From positions 240,199-304,198 of the forward strand of contig JBGAFI010000005.1 in the NCBI GenBank assembly GCA_044227325.1: a stretch of DNA of 64,000 bases. Direction: 5' to 3'. The first letter of the stretch is position 1, and every line of letters begins with the position of its first letter. Of the stretch, positions 42,307 through 50,147 are shown in pieces. The translations under genes were made by a program, and so were the position numbers. This DNA is from PFJX01 sp044227325 (GTDB lineage: Bacteria > Pseudomonadota > Gammaproteobacteria > Burkholderiales > Thiobacillaceae). The notes beneath the pieces were generated by a model, which was given only the letters and a program-made list of their open reading frames with translations, was not told the DNA's origin and did no database searches.

Positions 42307-43389
42307 TTAGCCCGCCATTCCCGGCTGGATGGTCAGCGCCGCCCTGTCCCCGCCCTGGGGATAGACCCGCGCCAGGGTGGCTTCGATGTGGATGCGGCAG
42401 CCCGGCTCGATGCCGGTGAGCAGGCTGCTGCGGCGCGGGAACTGGGAAAAGATGGTCTGGCCGCCGTCGATGAGCGCTTCCACCTTGACCCGGTCGCCCA
42501 GGGTCATCATGCGCACCACGCGGGCGATGCCCCGCTCGTCGCGCCAGAACTTGAGGTCGTAGAAGCGCAGCACGACGCTGACGGGCTGATCGTCGGCCAG
42601 GCCGTCCACCGGAATGTTGAGCGCGCCCACCGAGATGTGGCCGGCGCGGGCCACGCTGTCGTAGACGTTGGCGTCGCCGATGAAGCGGGCGACGAACTCG
42701 GTCGCGGGGTGATCCAGGATTTCGGCGGGCGAGGCGGCCTGCTCGACGCGGCCGCGGTTGATGACGATGACCTTGTCCGCCACCGAGAAGGCTTCCTCCT
42801 GGTCGTGGGTGACGAAGATGGAGGTGACGTGGACCTCGTCGTGCAGGCGCCGCAGCCAGTGGCGCAGTTCCTCTCGCACGCGGGCGTCCACCGCGCCGAA
42901 GGGTTCGTCCAGCAGCAGCACTTGCGGCTCCGGCGCCAGGGCGCGGGCGAGGGCGACGCGCTGGCGCTGGCCGCCGGATAGCTGGGTCGGGTAGCGCTCG
43001 CCCAGGCCGGTCAGGCCCATCAGATCGAGCAGTTCCGCCACCCGTTTTTCCTGGGCCGGCCGGGGCTTGCCCTGCACGCGCAGGCCGAAGGCGATGTTCT
43101 CGGCGACGGTCATGTGGCGGAACAGGGCGTAGTGCTGGAACACGAAGCCGACGCCGCGGGCGCGGGCGTGCAGGTGGTCGGCGGCCTGGCCAGCGAAAAA
43201 CACGGAACCGGAATCCGCCTGCTCGAGGCCGGCGATGATGCGCAGGATGGTGCTCTTGCCGCTGCCCGATGGGCCGAGGAAGGCGACCAGCTCGCCGGTT
43301 TCCACTTCCAGGGAGACGTCGTCCACGGCGACGAATTGTTTGTCACCGGAACCAAAACGTTTGTTCAGATGGCTGACGCGGATGCTCAT
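42307..43389 (-). CDS. cysA: Sulfate/thiosulfate ABC importer ATPase
   Basis: 360 residues. Walker A GPSGSGKST, signature LSGGQRQR, Walker B LLLDEPFGA, and a C-terminal TOBE-like regulatory region. The cysTWA order and sbp upstream define the sulfate importer. Its ATG overlaps the cysW stop by 4 bp. Confidence 0.95.
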   Translation of the reverse strand: MSIRVSHLNKRFGSGDKQFVAVDDVSLEVETGELVAFLGPSGSGKSTILRIIAGLEQADSGSVFFAGQAADHLHARARGVGFVFQHYALFRHMTVAENIAFGLRVQGKPRPAQEKRVAELLDLMGLTGLGERYPTQLSGGQRQRVALARALAPEPQVLLLDEPFGAVDARVREELRHWLRRLHDEVHVTSIFVTHDQEEAFSVADKVIVINRGRVEQAASPAEILDHPATEFVARFIGDANVYDSVARAGHISVGALNIPVDGLADDQPVSVVLRFYDLKFWRDERGIARVVRMMTLGDRVKVEALIDGGQTIFSQFPRRSSLLTGIEPGCRIHIEATLARVYPQGGDRAALTIQPGMAG

Positions 43390-44210
43390 GATGTTTTCTC
43401 TTTTCGGCTTTGCCGCTTGATCCATTCCAGCAGCAGCAGGAACGCCACGCTGGCGGCCGCCAGCACCAGGGCCATGCCGTAGGCGGCGGCTTCCTGGCGT
43501 TCTTCCAGGGCGTTGTAGATGAAGGTGGTGGCGGTCTGGGTATGGCCGGATATCGCGCCGCCGATGACCAGCACCGCGCCGAACTCGCCCAGGGCGCGCG
43601 CCAGGGTGAGCACCAGCCCGTAACCCAGGCCGTAGCGGATGTTGGGCAGGGTGACCAGGCGGAAGGCCTGCCAGGGCGAGGCGCCCAGGGTGACGGCCGC
43701 CTCCTCCTCGTCCGTGCCCAGTTCGATCAGCACGTAGGCCACCTCGCGCACGGTGAACGGGAAGGTGACGAACAGGGTTGCCAGCACCAGGCCGGGGAAG
43801 GCGAAGGTGACCTTCAGTCCGGCGATGTCCAGCCAGGGTTCCAGCCAGCCGCCCCGGCCGAACACCAGCAGGAAGGCCAGGCCGGTCATCACCGGCGAGA
43901 CGGCGAGGGGCAGGTCCACCAGCACGTCCAGCAGGCGCCGGCCGACAAAGCGGTGGCGCACCAGCACCAGGCCGGCGCCGATGCCGACCAGGCCGTTGGC
44001 GACCAGGGCGATCAGGGCCAGGACCAGGGTGAGGGCCAGGCCCTGGCGCGCGGCCGGGTCGGCGAAGGCCTGGGCGAGCACGCGCGGCCCGGATTCCAGC
44101 GCGCGTTGCGCCATCGCGCCCAGCGGCAGGACCAGGATTAGGCCCAGGTAAACCAGCACCAGGCCGAGCAGCACGCCCTGGCCGGGGGAAAGGGATTTTC
44201 TATCGCTCAC
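43386..44210 (-). CDS. cysW: Sulfate ABC importer permease CysW
   Basis: 274 residues with six membrane helices and the permease EAA loop (ELGTDEEEAAVTLGASPWQAFRLVTLP). GTG start at 44210, inside the end of cysT (11-bp overlap). It forms the channel with CysT. Confidence 0.94.
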   Translation of the reverse strand: MSDRKSLSPGQGVLLGLVLVYLGLILVLPLGAMAQRALESGPRVLAQAFADPAARQGLALTLVLALIALVANGLVGIGAGLVLVRHRFVGRRLLDVLVDLPLAVSPVMTGLAFLLVFGRGGWLEPWLDIAGLKVTFAFPGLVLATLFVTFPFTVREVAYVLIELGTDEEEAAVTLGASPWQAFRLVTLPNIRYGLGYGLVLTLARALGEFGAVLVIGGAISGHTQTATTFIYNALEERQEAAAYGMALVLAAASVAFLLLLEWIKRQSRKEKTS

Positions 44211-45033
44211 GGCGCGCTCCCGCGAGTTTTTCCAGGACGCGGGCCAGGTAGGTCAACGCCACCGCCAGCAGCAACAGCACCAGGGACACCGCCGCCGCGC
44301 CGCCAGGATTGCCGGCCTCGATCTCGCCGAAGATGTAGATCGGCGCGGTCAGGGTCCGATAGGGAATGTTGCCGGACACCACGACGATGGAGCCGAACTC
44401 GCCCAGGGCGCGGGCGAAGGAGCGCACGCCGCCGGACAGGATGGCCGGCAGCAGGGGCGGCAGCAGCACGCGCAGGAAGATGGTGAGGGAAGCGGCGCCC
44501 AGGGTGCGCGCGGCCTCCTCCTCGGCCGGGTCCTGCTCCATCAGCACCGGCTCCACCGCGCGCACCACGAAGGGCAGGGTGACGAACAGCAGGGCCAGCA
44601 GGATGCCCGGCGCCGCGAAGGCGATCTTGACCCCGCCCGCCGCCAGCCAACCGCCCATCAGGCCCTGGGGGCCGTACAGGATGACCAGCATGACGCCGGT
44701 CACCAGGGTGGGAATCGCGAAGGGCAGATCCACCAGGGCGGACAGCGCGGCGCGGCCGGGGAAGTCGTAGCGCACCAGGGCCCAGGCGGTGGCGGTGCCC
44801 ATCAGCGCGTTGATCAGGGTCATCGCCGCCGCGCTCCAGAGTGTGAGCCAGAGGGCGCGCAACGCGCCCGGCGTGGCGATGGCCCGCCAGAGGCCGGACA
44901 GGCCGCCGGCGAGGCCATGTTGGGCCAGGGCGGCCAGGGGCAGCAGCACCAGGATGCCGATGTAGGCCAGCACGCCGGCGCGGACCAGACGGCCGCCCCG
45001 TTCCGGGTCGAGGGCGATGTTGACGCGTTCCAT
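44200..45033 (-). CDS. cysT: Sulfate ABC importer permease CysT
   Basis: 277 residues, six membrane helices and EAA loop (LMEQDPAEEEAARTLGAAS), followed by ALGEFGSIVVVSGNIP, typical of CysT/CysU. It lies 18 bp after sbp and overlaps cysW. Confidence 0.94.
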   Translation of the reverse strand: MERVNIALDPERGGRLVRAGVLAYIGILVLLPLAALAQHGLAGGLSGLWRAIATPGALRALWLTLWSAAAMTLINALMGTATAWALVRYDFPGRAALSALVDLPFAIPTLVTGVMLVILYGPQGLMGGWLAAGGVKIAFAAPGILLALLFVTLPFVVRAVEPVLMEQDPAEEEAARTLGAASLTIFLRVLLPPLLPAILSGGVRSFARALGEFGSIVVVSGNIPYRTLTAPIYIFGEIEAGNPGGAAAVSLVLLLLAVALTYLARVLEKLAGARRER

Positions 45034-45051
45034 GATTCGCCGTTCCCGGGC

Positions 45052-46092
45052 TCAGCGGGCGCCGGCCATGGCCCGTTCGTAGGCGCCGGCGGGCGAGAAC
45101 AGGGTTTTCTCCACCTGGGCCCAGCCGCCCAGGTCGCGGATGGTGAACAGGTCGGCGACCGCCGGGAAGCTCGCGCCCACCTCTTTCGCGACACCGGCAT
45201 CCACCGGGCGCAGGCCGTAGGCCGCGAACGCGCGCTGGGCCTCGGGCGTGACCAGGAAGCGGACGAAGGCGTCGGCGAGATCCCGGTTGCCGTGCTTGTC
45301 GGCGTACTTGTCCACCACCGCCGCCGGGTTCTCGATCAGGATGCTGGCGCGGGGCGCCACGTATTCGTAAGTCTCCCCGGATTTGCGCGCGACCAGCACC
45401 TCGTTCTCGTAGGTGATGGCCGCGTCGCCCACGCCTTTCTCGAAGTTGATCATGGATTCCCGCGCGCCCTTGTCCATCACCGTCACATTGCGCAACACGT
45501 CGCGCAACAGGCCCTCGGCCGCCGCCGCGTCGCCTTTCTTGGCGCCGGTGCCGCCGCGCAGGGCCGCGCCGTACAGGGCGCACATGTTCCATTTGGCGCC
45601 GCCGCTGGTGCGCACGTTGGGCGTGAGCACCTCCAGGCCCTTGCGGCGCAGGTCGTCCCAGTCGCGCACCGCCTTGGGATTGCCCGCCCGGACCGCGATG
45701 ACCACCACCGAGCGGGTCACCATGCCCTGGTTCGCTCCCCGCCGCCAGTCGCGCTGGATCAGGCCGGCGCGGGCGATGCTGTCGATGTCCGCTTCCAGGG
45801 ACAGGGCCGCCACGTCCGCCTCGAAGCCGCCGGCGATGGCGCGGGCCTGGGCGCCGCTGCCCAGATAGGATTCCTGGAAGCGCACGTCCTGGCCGGTCTT
45901 CTGTTTCCAGTAGCGTTGGAAGGCCGGGATGATGGCCTTGCCGTAAACCTCGCGCGGCGTGGTGTAGGCCCCCAGGGTGAGGGTGCGGGTCGCCGCTTCC
46001 GCGGCCGAGGCCAGGGTCGGACTCAGGATCGTCGCCAGCAGGACGAGGGTCGGGGCGAGGGTGTGTGCGATGCGGTGGCGTAACGGTTTCAT
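45052..46092 (-). CDS. sbp: Periplasmic sulfate-binding protein
   Basis: 346 residues from ATG 46092 with an AGGAGA ribosome site and a signal peptide (LASA/AEA). The family blocks LGAYTTPREVYGKAIIPAF, TPNVRTSGGAKWNM and the ITYENEVLVA segment match Sbp. It captures sulfate for CysTWA. The presence of an assimilatory importer beside sulfur-oxidation genes suggests growth both with and without reduced sulfur. Confidence 0.94.
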   Translation of the reverse strand: MKPLRHRIAHTLAPTLVLLATILSPTLASAAEAATRTLTLGAYTTPREVYGKAIIPAFQRYWKQKTGQDVRFQESYLGSGAQARAIAGGFEADVAALSLEADIDSIARAGLIQRDWRRGANQGMVTRSVVVIAVRAGNPKAVRDWDDLRRKGLEVLTPNVRTSGGAKWNMCALYGAALRGGTGAKKGDAAAAEGLLRDVLRNVTVMDKGARESMINFEKGVGDAAITYENEVLVARKSGETYEYVAPRASILIENPAAVVDKYADKHGNRDLADAFVRFLVTPEAQRAFAAYGLRPVDAGVAKEVGASFPAVADLFTIRDLGGWAQVEKTLFSPAGAYERAMAGAR

Positions 46093-46248
46093 GCTGTCTC
46101 CTGCGCATTGGCCGGGCCGGAGAAGGTTCCGGTCCGCGGATACAGGCCATCGCAAGTTCGATGCCAGGGGCTGGCGCCCTTGCCGGCGCGGGCTTGGCCG
46201 AGGGCAGCCCGGTGACGGACGCCGATTCAGTTGCATATCACCGAATGT

Positions 46249-46264
46249 CCGTTCCAATGAACGG
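46249..46264. promoter_or_regulatory. CCGTTC dyad upstream of sbp
   Basis: CCGTTCCAATGAACGG has perfect 6-bp arms and a 4-bp centre in an A/T-rich stretch 157 bp before the sbp ATG. It may be an operator for the cys operon or its neighbour; no known box was matched. Confidence 0.45.
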
Positions 46265-46312
46265 AATTCCGTTTTATTTAAGTATTCCGGGTTCGCGGCA
46301 GCGGCGCGCGGC

Positions 46313-48220
46313 TCAAGCCGGCGCGCGGGATTTGGCTTCCAGGGTTTCCCAGCGGGAGAGCAGGTCCATCAATTCCTCCTCGATGGCCGAGGCGCGGGCG
46401 TTGAGGCGCGCGGCCTGCGCGTGGTCGGCATAGACGGCGGGGTCGGCGAGCTGGGCAGCGAGGGCGGCCTGTTCGCTTTCCAGGGCTTCGATGGCGGCGG
46501 GCAGCGCCTCGAGTTCCTTTTGTTCCTTGTAGCTGAGGCCGCTTTTTTTCGGCTTGGGCGGGGCCGCCGCCGGCGCGGCCGGTTTCGTCGGCGCAGGCTT
46601 GGCGGCGGGAACGGCTTCCACCTTCACGCGCTCGCGCCAGGCCAGCCAGTCGGCGTAGCCGCCGGGGATTTCCAGCAGCCTGCCCGCGCCCGCGAAGACG
46701 ATGGACTGGGTCACCACGTTGTCCAGGAAGGCACGGTCGTGGGACACCAGGATGACCGTGCCGGCGTAGTCCTGGAGCAGTTGCTCGAGCAGTTCCAGGG
46801 TGTCGATGTCCAGGTCGTTGGTGGGTTCGTCCAGCACCAGGATGTTGGCGGGGCGGGCGAACAGGCGCGCCAGCAGCAGGCGATTGCGCTCGCCGCCGGA
46901 GAGGGCGGAGACCTTGGCGCGGGCGCGCTCGGCGGGGAACAGAAATTCCTCCAGGTAGCCGATGACGTGCTTCCTCTGGCCGCCGATCTCCACGTAGTCG
47001 GAACCGGGGGAGATGGTGTCGATGAGGGTCGCCTCGTCGTTCAACTGGTTGCGGAACTGGTCGAAGTAGGCGACTTCCTGGCGCGTGCCGCGTTTCACCC
47101 GGCCCTGGTCCGGCTCGATCTCGCCCAGGATGAGCTTGATCAGGGTGGTCTTGCCGGCGCCGTTGGGGCCGATCAGGCCCAGCTTGTCGCCGCGCAGGAT
47201 GCGGGTGGAGAAGTCGCGGATCAGGGTCTTGCCGCCGTAGCCGTGGCTGACGTCGAAGAACTCGGCGATCATCTGGCCGGAGCGGTCGCCCGCCGCCAGG
47301 GCGAAGCCGACCTGGCCCAGGCGTTCGCGCCGTTCCGAGCGTTCCCGGCGCAGGGATTCCAGGCGGCGCACGCGGCCCTCGTTGCGGGTGCGGCGCGCTT
47401 CGATGCCCTTGCGGATCCAGACTTCCTCCTGTTTCCAGAACTTGTCGAACTTGCGGTTCTGGGCCGCTTCCACTTCCAGTTGCTCCGCCTTCTTGGCCTG
47501 ATAGGCGGAGAAGTTGCCCTGGTACTGGCGCAGCTGGCCCCGGTCCAGTTCGACGATGCGGTTCGCGACCCGGTCGAGAAAGGCGCGGTCGTGGGTGATG
47601 AACAGCAACGCGCCGGGAAATTCGGCGAGCAGGTTCTCCAGCCACTCGATCGCGCTGAAATCCAGGTGGTTGGTGGGTTCGTCCAGGAGCAGGAGTTCCG
47701 GCTCCGAGGCGAGCGCGCGGGCCAGGGCGACGCGCTTCTTGGTGCCGCCGGAGAGGGTTTCCACCAGGGCGTCCGAATCCAGGCTCAGGCGGGCGATGGT
47801 CTCCTCGACGCGGCTGTTCAGGCGCCAGGCGTCGTGCACCTCCAGTTCGTGGGACAGGCGCGCCAGTTCCGCCAGGGCGGCGGGCTCGCCGCCGCCCGCG
47901 GCGAGGGTGGCGGTGTGATAGGCGGCGAGCAGGCCGTGGGCGGGGCCGGCGCCTTCCGCGACCGCGTCGAACACGGTGTGGCCGGCGCCGAACGCCGGTT
48001 CCTGGGGCACGAAGGCGAGACGCAGATTGGGGGCCTTCCAGACCTCGCCGGCATCCGGCGGCATCAGGCCCGCGACCAGCCTCATCAGGCTGGATTTGCC
48101 GGTGCCGTTGCGGCCGATCAGGCCGATGCGCTCGCCCTTGTCGATGACCAGGGAGGCGCCGTCGAGCAGGGGCCAATGGCCATAGGCGAGTTCCAGCTTG
48201 TCGAGGATGGCGAGGGGCAT
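46313..48220 (-). CDS. uup: ABC-F ATPase, Uup-like
   Basis: 635 residues, no membrane segments. Two ABC ATPase modules (GRNGTGKSSL with LSGGTKKR; GPNGAGKTTL with LSGGERNR), each with Walker B LLLDEPTNHLD or LVLDEPTNDLD, joined by a charged linker (YQAKKAEQLEVEAAQ). A C-terminal coiled-coil domain begins near residue 555 (KPKKSGLSYKEQKELE), characteristic of Uup, which binds DNA or ribosomes and helps with stalled ribosomes or replication intermediates. Confidence 0.92.
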   Translation of the reverse strand: MPLAILDKLELAYGHWPLLDGASLVIDKGERIGLIGRNGTGKSSLMRLVAGLMPPDAGEVWKAPNLRLAFVPQEPAFGAGHTVFDAVAEGAGPAHGLLAAYHTATLAAGGGEPAALAELARLSHELEVHDAWRLNSRVEETIARLSLDSDALVETLSGGTKKRVALARALASEPELLLLDEPTNHLDFSAIEWLENLLAEFPGALLFITHDRAFLDRVANRIVELDRGQLRQYQGNFSAYQAKKAEQLEVEAAQNRKFDKFWKQEEVWIRKGIEARRTRNEGRVRRLESLRRERSERRERLGQVGFALAAGDRSGQMIAEFFDVSHGYGGKTLIRDFSTRILRGDKLGLIGPNGAGKTTLIKLILGEIEPDQGRVKRGTRQEVAYFDQFRNQLNDEATLIDTISPGSDYVEIGGQRKHVIGYLEEFLFPAERARAKVSALSGGERNRLLLARLFARPANILVLDEPTNDLDIDTLELLEQLLQDYAGTVILVSHDRAFLDNVVTQSIVFAGAGRLLEIPGGYADWLAWRERVKVEAVPAAKPAPTKPAAPAAAPPKPKKSGLSYKEQKELEALPAAIEALESEQAALAAQLADPAVYADHAQAARLNARASAIEEELMDLLSRWETLEAKSRAPA

Positions 48221-48362
48221 GGGCGGGACGGGGCGTCTGAAAGGAAAAGGGATGAAAACGGCGGGGCGGAATGACGCTGGAGGCGTTTCGAGCGGCGGCG
48301 CGCGCGGCCCCGATGATAAGCCCTGGCGAACCGTCGCGGGTTTTGTCCGCGACGCTGGGAAC

Positions 48363-49457
48363 TCAGACCAGTTGCGGCTTCCCGGTGAGATAGCCCTGGC
48401 AGAGCTGGAAGCCCATGTCCAGGCAGAGGTCGGCCTCGCCCTCGGTTTCCACGCCTTCCGCGAGGGCGATGGAACCGACCTCGAGGACGATGTTGACCAG
48501 GCGCGCGACCATCTGTTGCTTCTTCTCCGAGGCCCGGTGCAGGTCGCGGATCAAGGCCATGTCGAACTTGACCACGTCCGGCGGCACTTCCGCGAGTTCG
48601 TTGAGGCGGGCCTGGCCGGCGCCGAAGTCGTCGTAGGCGAACAGGATGCCCATGTCCTTCAGGCGTTGCGCCATGACCTTCATCTTGTCCACCTCGGCGA
48701 CCGCGGTCTCGTGCACTTCCAGCACGATCTCCATGTTGGGGGCGAGGGCGCCGATATCGGCGAGGGACTGGTACAAGGCCTCGGTGAACATCTCCTTGGG
48801 ATGGCTGTTCATGAACAGGCGCAGTTTTTCCGGGCGCAGGGCCGCCGCGCGGGCGCCGGCGGCGCGAAACGCCTGGCTCAGCTCGACTTCCTTGCCCAGG
48901 GTGGTGGCCAGGGACAACAAGCGGATGGGGGCCTGGGGCAGGGCGCTGTGGTTGCCGCGGCCCAGCACCTCGTAGGCGGCGATGGAGCGGTCGCTGAAAT
49001 TGACGATGGGCTGGTAGGCGACCGTGAGCAGATCCTTTTCCAGCATCTCCAGGAATTCCTTCTCCTGGATCAGGAAACTTTCCGGCAGGTCCATGCTGCG
49101 GTTGAAGAACATGGTGTGGTCGGCGTGGGCGCCGGCCTCTTCCGGCTTCATGACCGCCTTGCGCTTGAGGCGGAACTCGGAGGTGCCGAAGTGCAGGATG
49201 TCGCCCTCCTTCAGGGGGGCGTCCTTCTCGATGCGGATGCGGTTGACGAAGGTGCCGTTGGTGCTGCCCAGGTCCATGACCCGGAGTCCGCCCTGGCCGT
49301 CCGCCTCGATCTGGGCGTGGATGCGGGAGATGTCCCGGGAGGCCACCGCGAGTTCGCAGGCCGCGTCGCGCCCGACCCGGAAGGGCAGGTGCTCGATGGG
49401 AATGAGCAGGCTGTTGCCGCTGGCCGCCGCGCCTTCGAGATACCAGGATTCGATCAT
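48363..49457 (-). CDS. FHA-EAL fusion: phosphothreonine-binding c-di-GMP phosphodiesterase
   Basis: 364 residues. An FHA domain (about 25-95; FRVGR, SRIHAQI, LGSTNGTFVN) reads phosphothreonine. An EAL domain (about 130-364) cleaves cyclic di-GMP: E163 in AYEVLGRG (EVL variant of EAL), Asn in LFMNSH, Glu in EVHE, Asp-Asp in YDDFGAGQ, Lys in VVKFD and EGVETEGEADL. All metal ligands look present, so it is probably active. It ends the kinase-phosphatase cluster, 8 bp after the CsgG-like gene. This would join Ser/Thr phosphorylation to c-di-GMP turnover (inference). Confidence 0.9.
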   Translation of the reverse strand: MIESWYLEGAAASGNSLLIPIEHLPFRVGRDAACELAVASRDISRIHAQIEADGQGGLRVMDLGSTNGTFVNRIRIEKDAPLKEGDILHFGTSEFRLKRKAVMKPEEAGAHADHTMFFNRSMDLPESFLIQEKEFLEMLEKDLLTVAYQPIVNFSDRSIAAYEVLGRGNHSALPQAPIRLLSLATTLGKEVELSQAFRAAGARAAALRPEKLRLFMNSHPKEMFTEALYQSLADIGALAPNMEIVLEVHETAVAEVDKMKVMAQRLKDMGILFAYDDFGAGQARLNELAEVPPDVVKFDMALIRDLHRASEKKQQMVARLVNIVLEVGSIALAEGVETEGEADLCLDMGFQLCQGYLTGKPQLV

Positions 49458-49465
49458 GATGCCTC

Positions 49466-50143
49466 TCAGTTCTTCCGTGCCAGCCGTTCCAGCGCCAATC
49501 CGATCTGGCGTTCCGCCGGTGTGAAACCGGGGTATTGGCCCAGCAGTTGTTTGAAGGTTTCGATGGCGGCGTCGTACTGCTTGTCGTCCATCTGCCGCAA
49601 TCCGCTTTCGTAGGTCATCCAGGCGCCGGCCGGGAAGGGGTTTCCGCCCTTTCCCTTGGTGTAGTGCTGCCCGTATTTCTCGACGATCAACGCCGCCAGC
49701 GTGTCCATGCCTTCGAGCAGGTCGTCCTCGCTGCCGGTGATGGGCTCGGACAGCAGGATCTGGGAGGTGGCCACGTCCACCAGGCGCACGTCGACGCGGA
49801 TCACGGGCCCCAGGGCGATGTATTCGCCGAAGATCATGTTGCTCGCGCCCAGGATCTTGCCGAGCCGCAGGCGCGCGCCCTGGTCGGCGACATCGCTCGC
49901 TCCCAGCTTCTGTTCCTCCAGCAGTTCCCGCAGATGCACGCGCTCGACGATGCGCAATCCCGGGTTCTGCGAGAGCTTGGCGGTCAAGGCCTCGGGCAGC
50001 ACCCGGGACAGGTGCTCGGCGCCCTGGATCGCCTCCATGGGCCCGATGGTGTTGTTGTCGAAGTCCCACAGCACCAGGGTGTCCTCGCCACGCGCGGGGA
50101 GAATGACGAACAGGGCAACGAGGGCGAGCAGGAAACGCCGCAT
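49466..50143 (-). CDS. CsgG/FlgO-like periplasmic or outer-membrane protein with TPR-like tail
   Basis: 225 residues: a signal peptide (LPARG/EDT), then a CsgG/FlgO-like core with alternating strands and helices (LSQNPGLRIVERVHLRELLEEQKLG, DQGARLRLGKILGASNMIFGEY, RVDVRLVDVATSQIL). A TPR-like helix pair closes it (QYDAAIETFKQLLGQYPGF). CsgG relatives assemble outer-membrane pores or sense envelope assembly. No lipobox Cys is seen, unlike CsgG itself. It starts 4 bp after the larger CsgG-like fusion and repeats its middle domain, so the two may interact. Confidence 0.8.
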   Translation of the reverse strand: MRRFLLALVALFVILPARGEDTLVLWDFDNNTIGPMEAIQGAEHLSRVLPEALTAKLSQNPGLRIVERVHLRELLEEQKLGASDVADQGARLRLGKILGASNMIFGEYIALGPVIRVDVRLVDVATSQILLSEPITGSEDDLLEGMDTLAALIVEKYGQHYTKGKGGNPFPAGAWMTYESGLRQMDDKQYDAAIETFKQLLGQYPGFTPAERQIGLALERLARKN

Positions 50144-50147
50144 GGGA

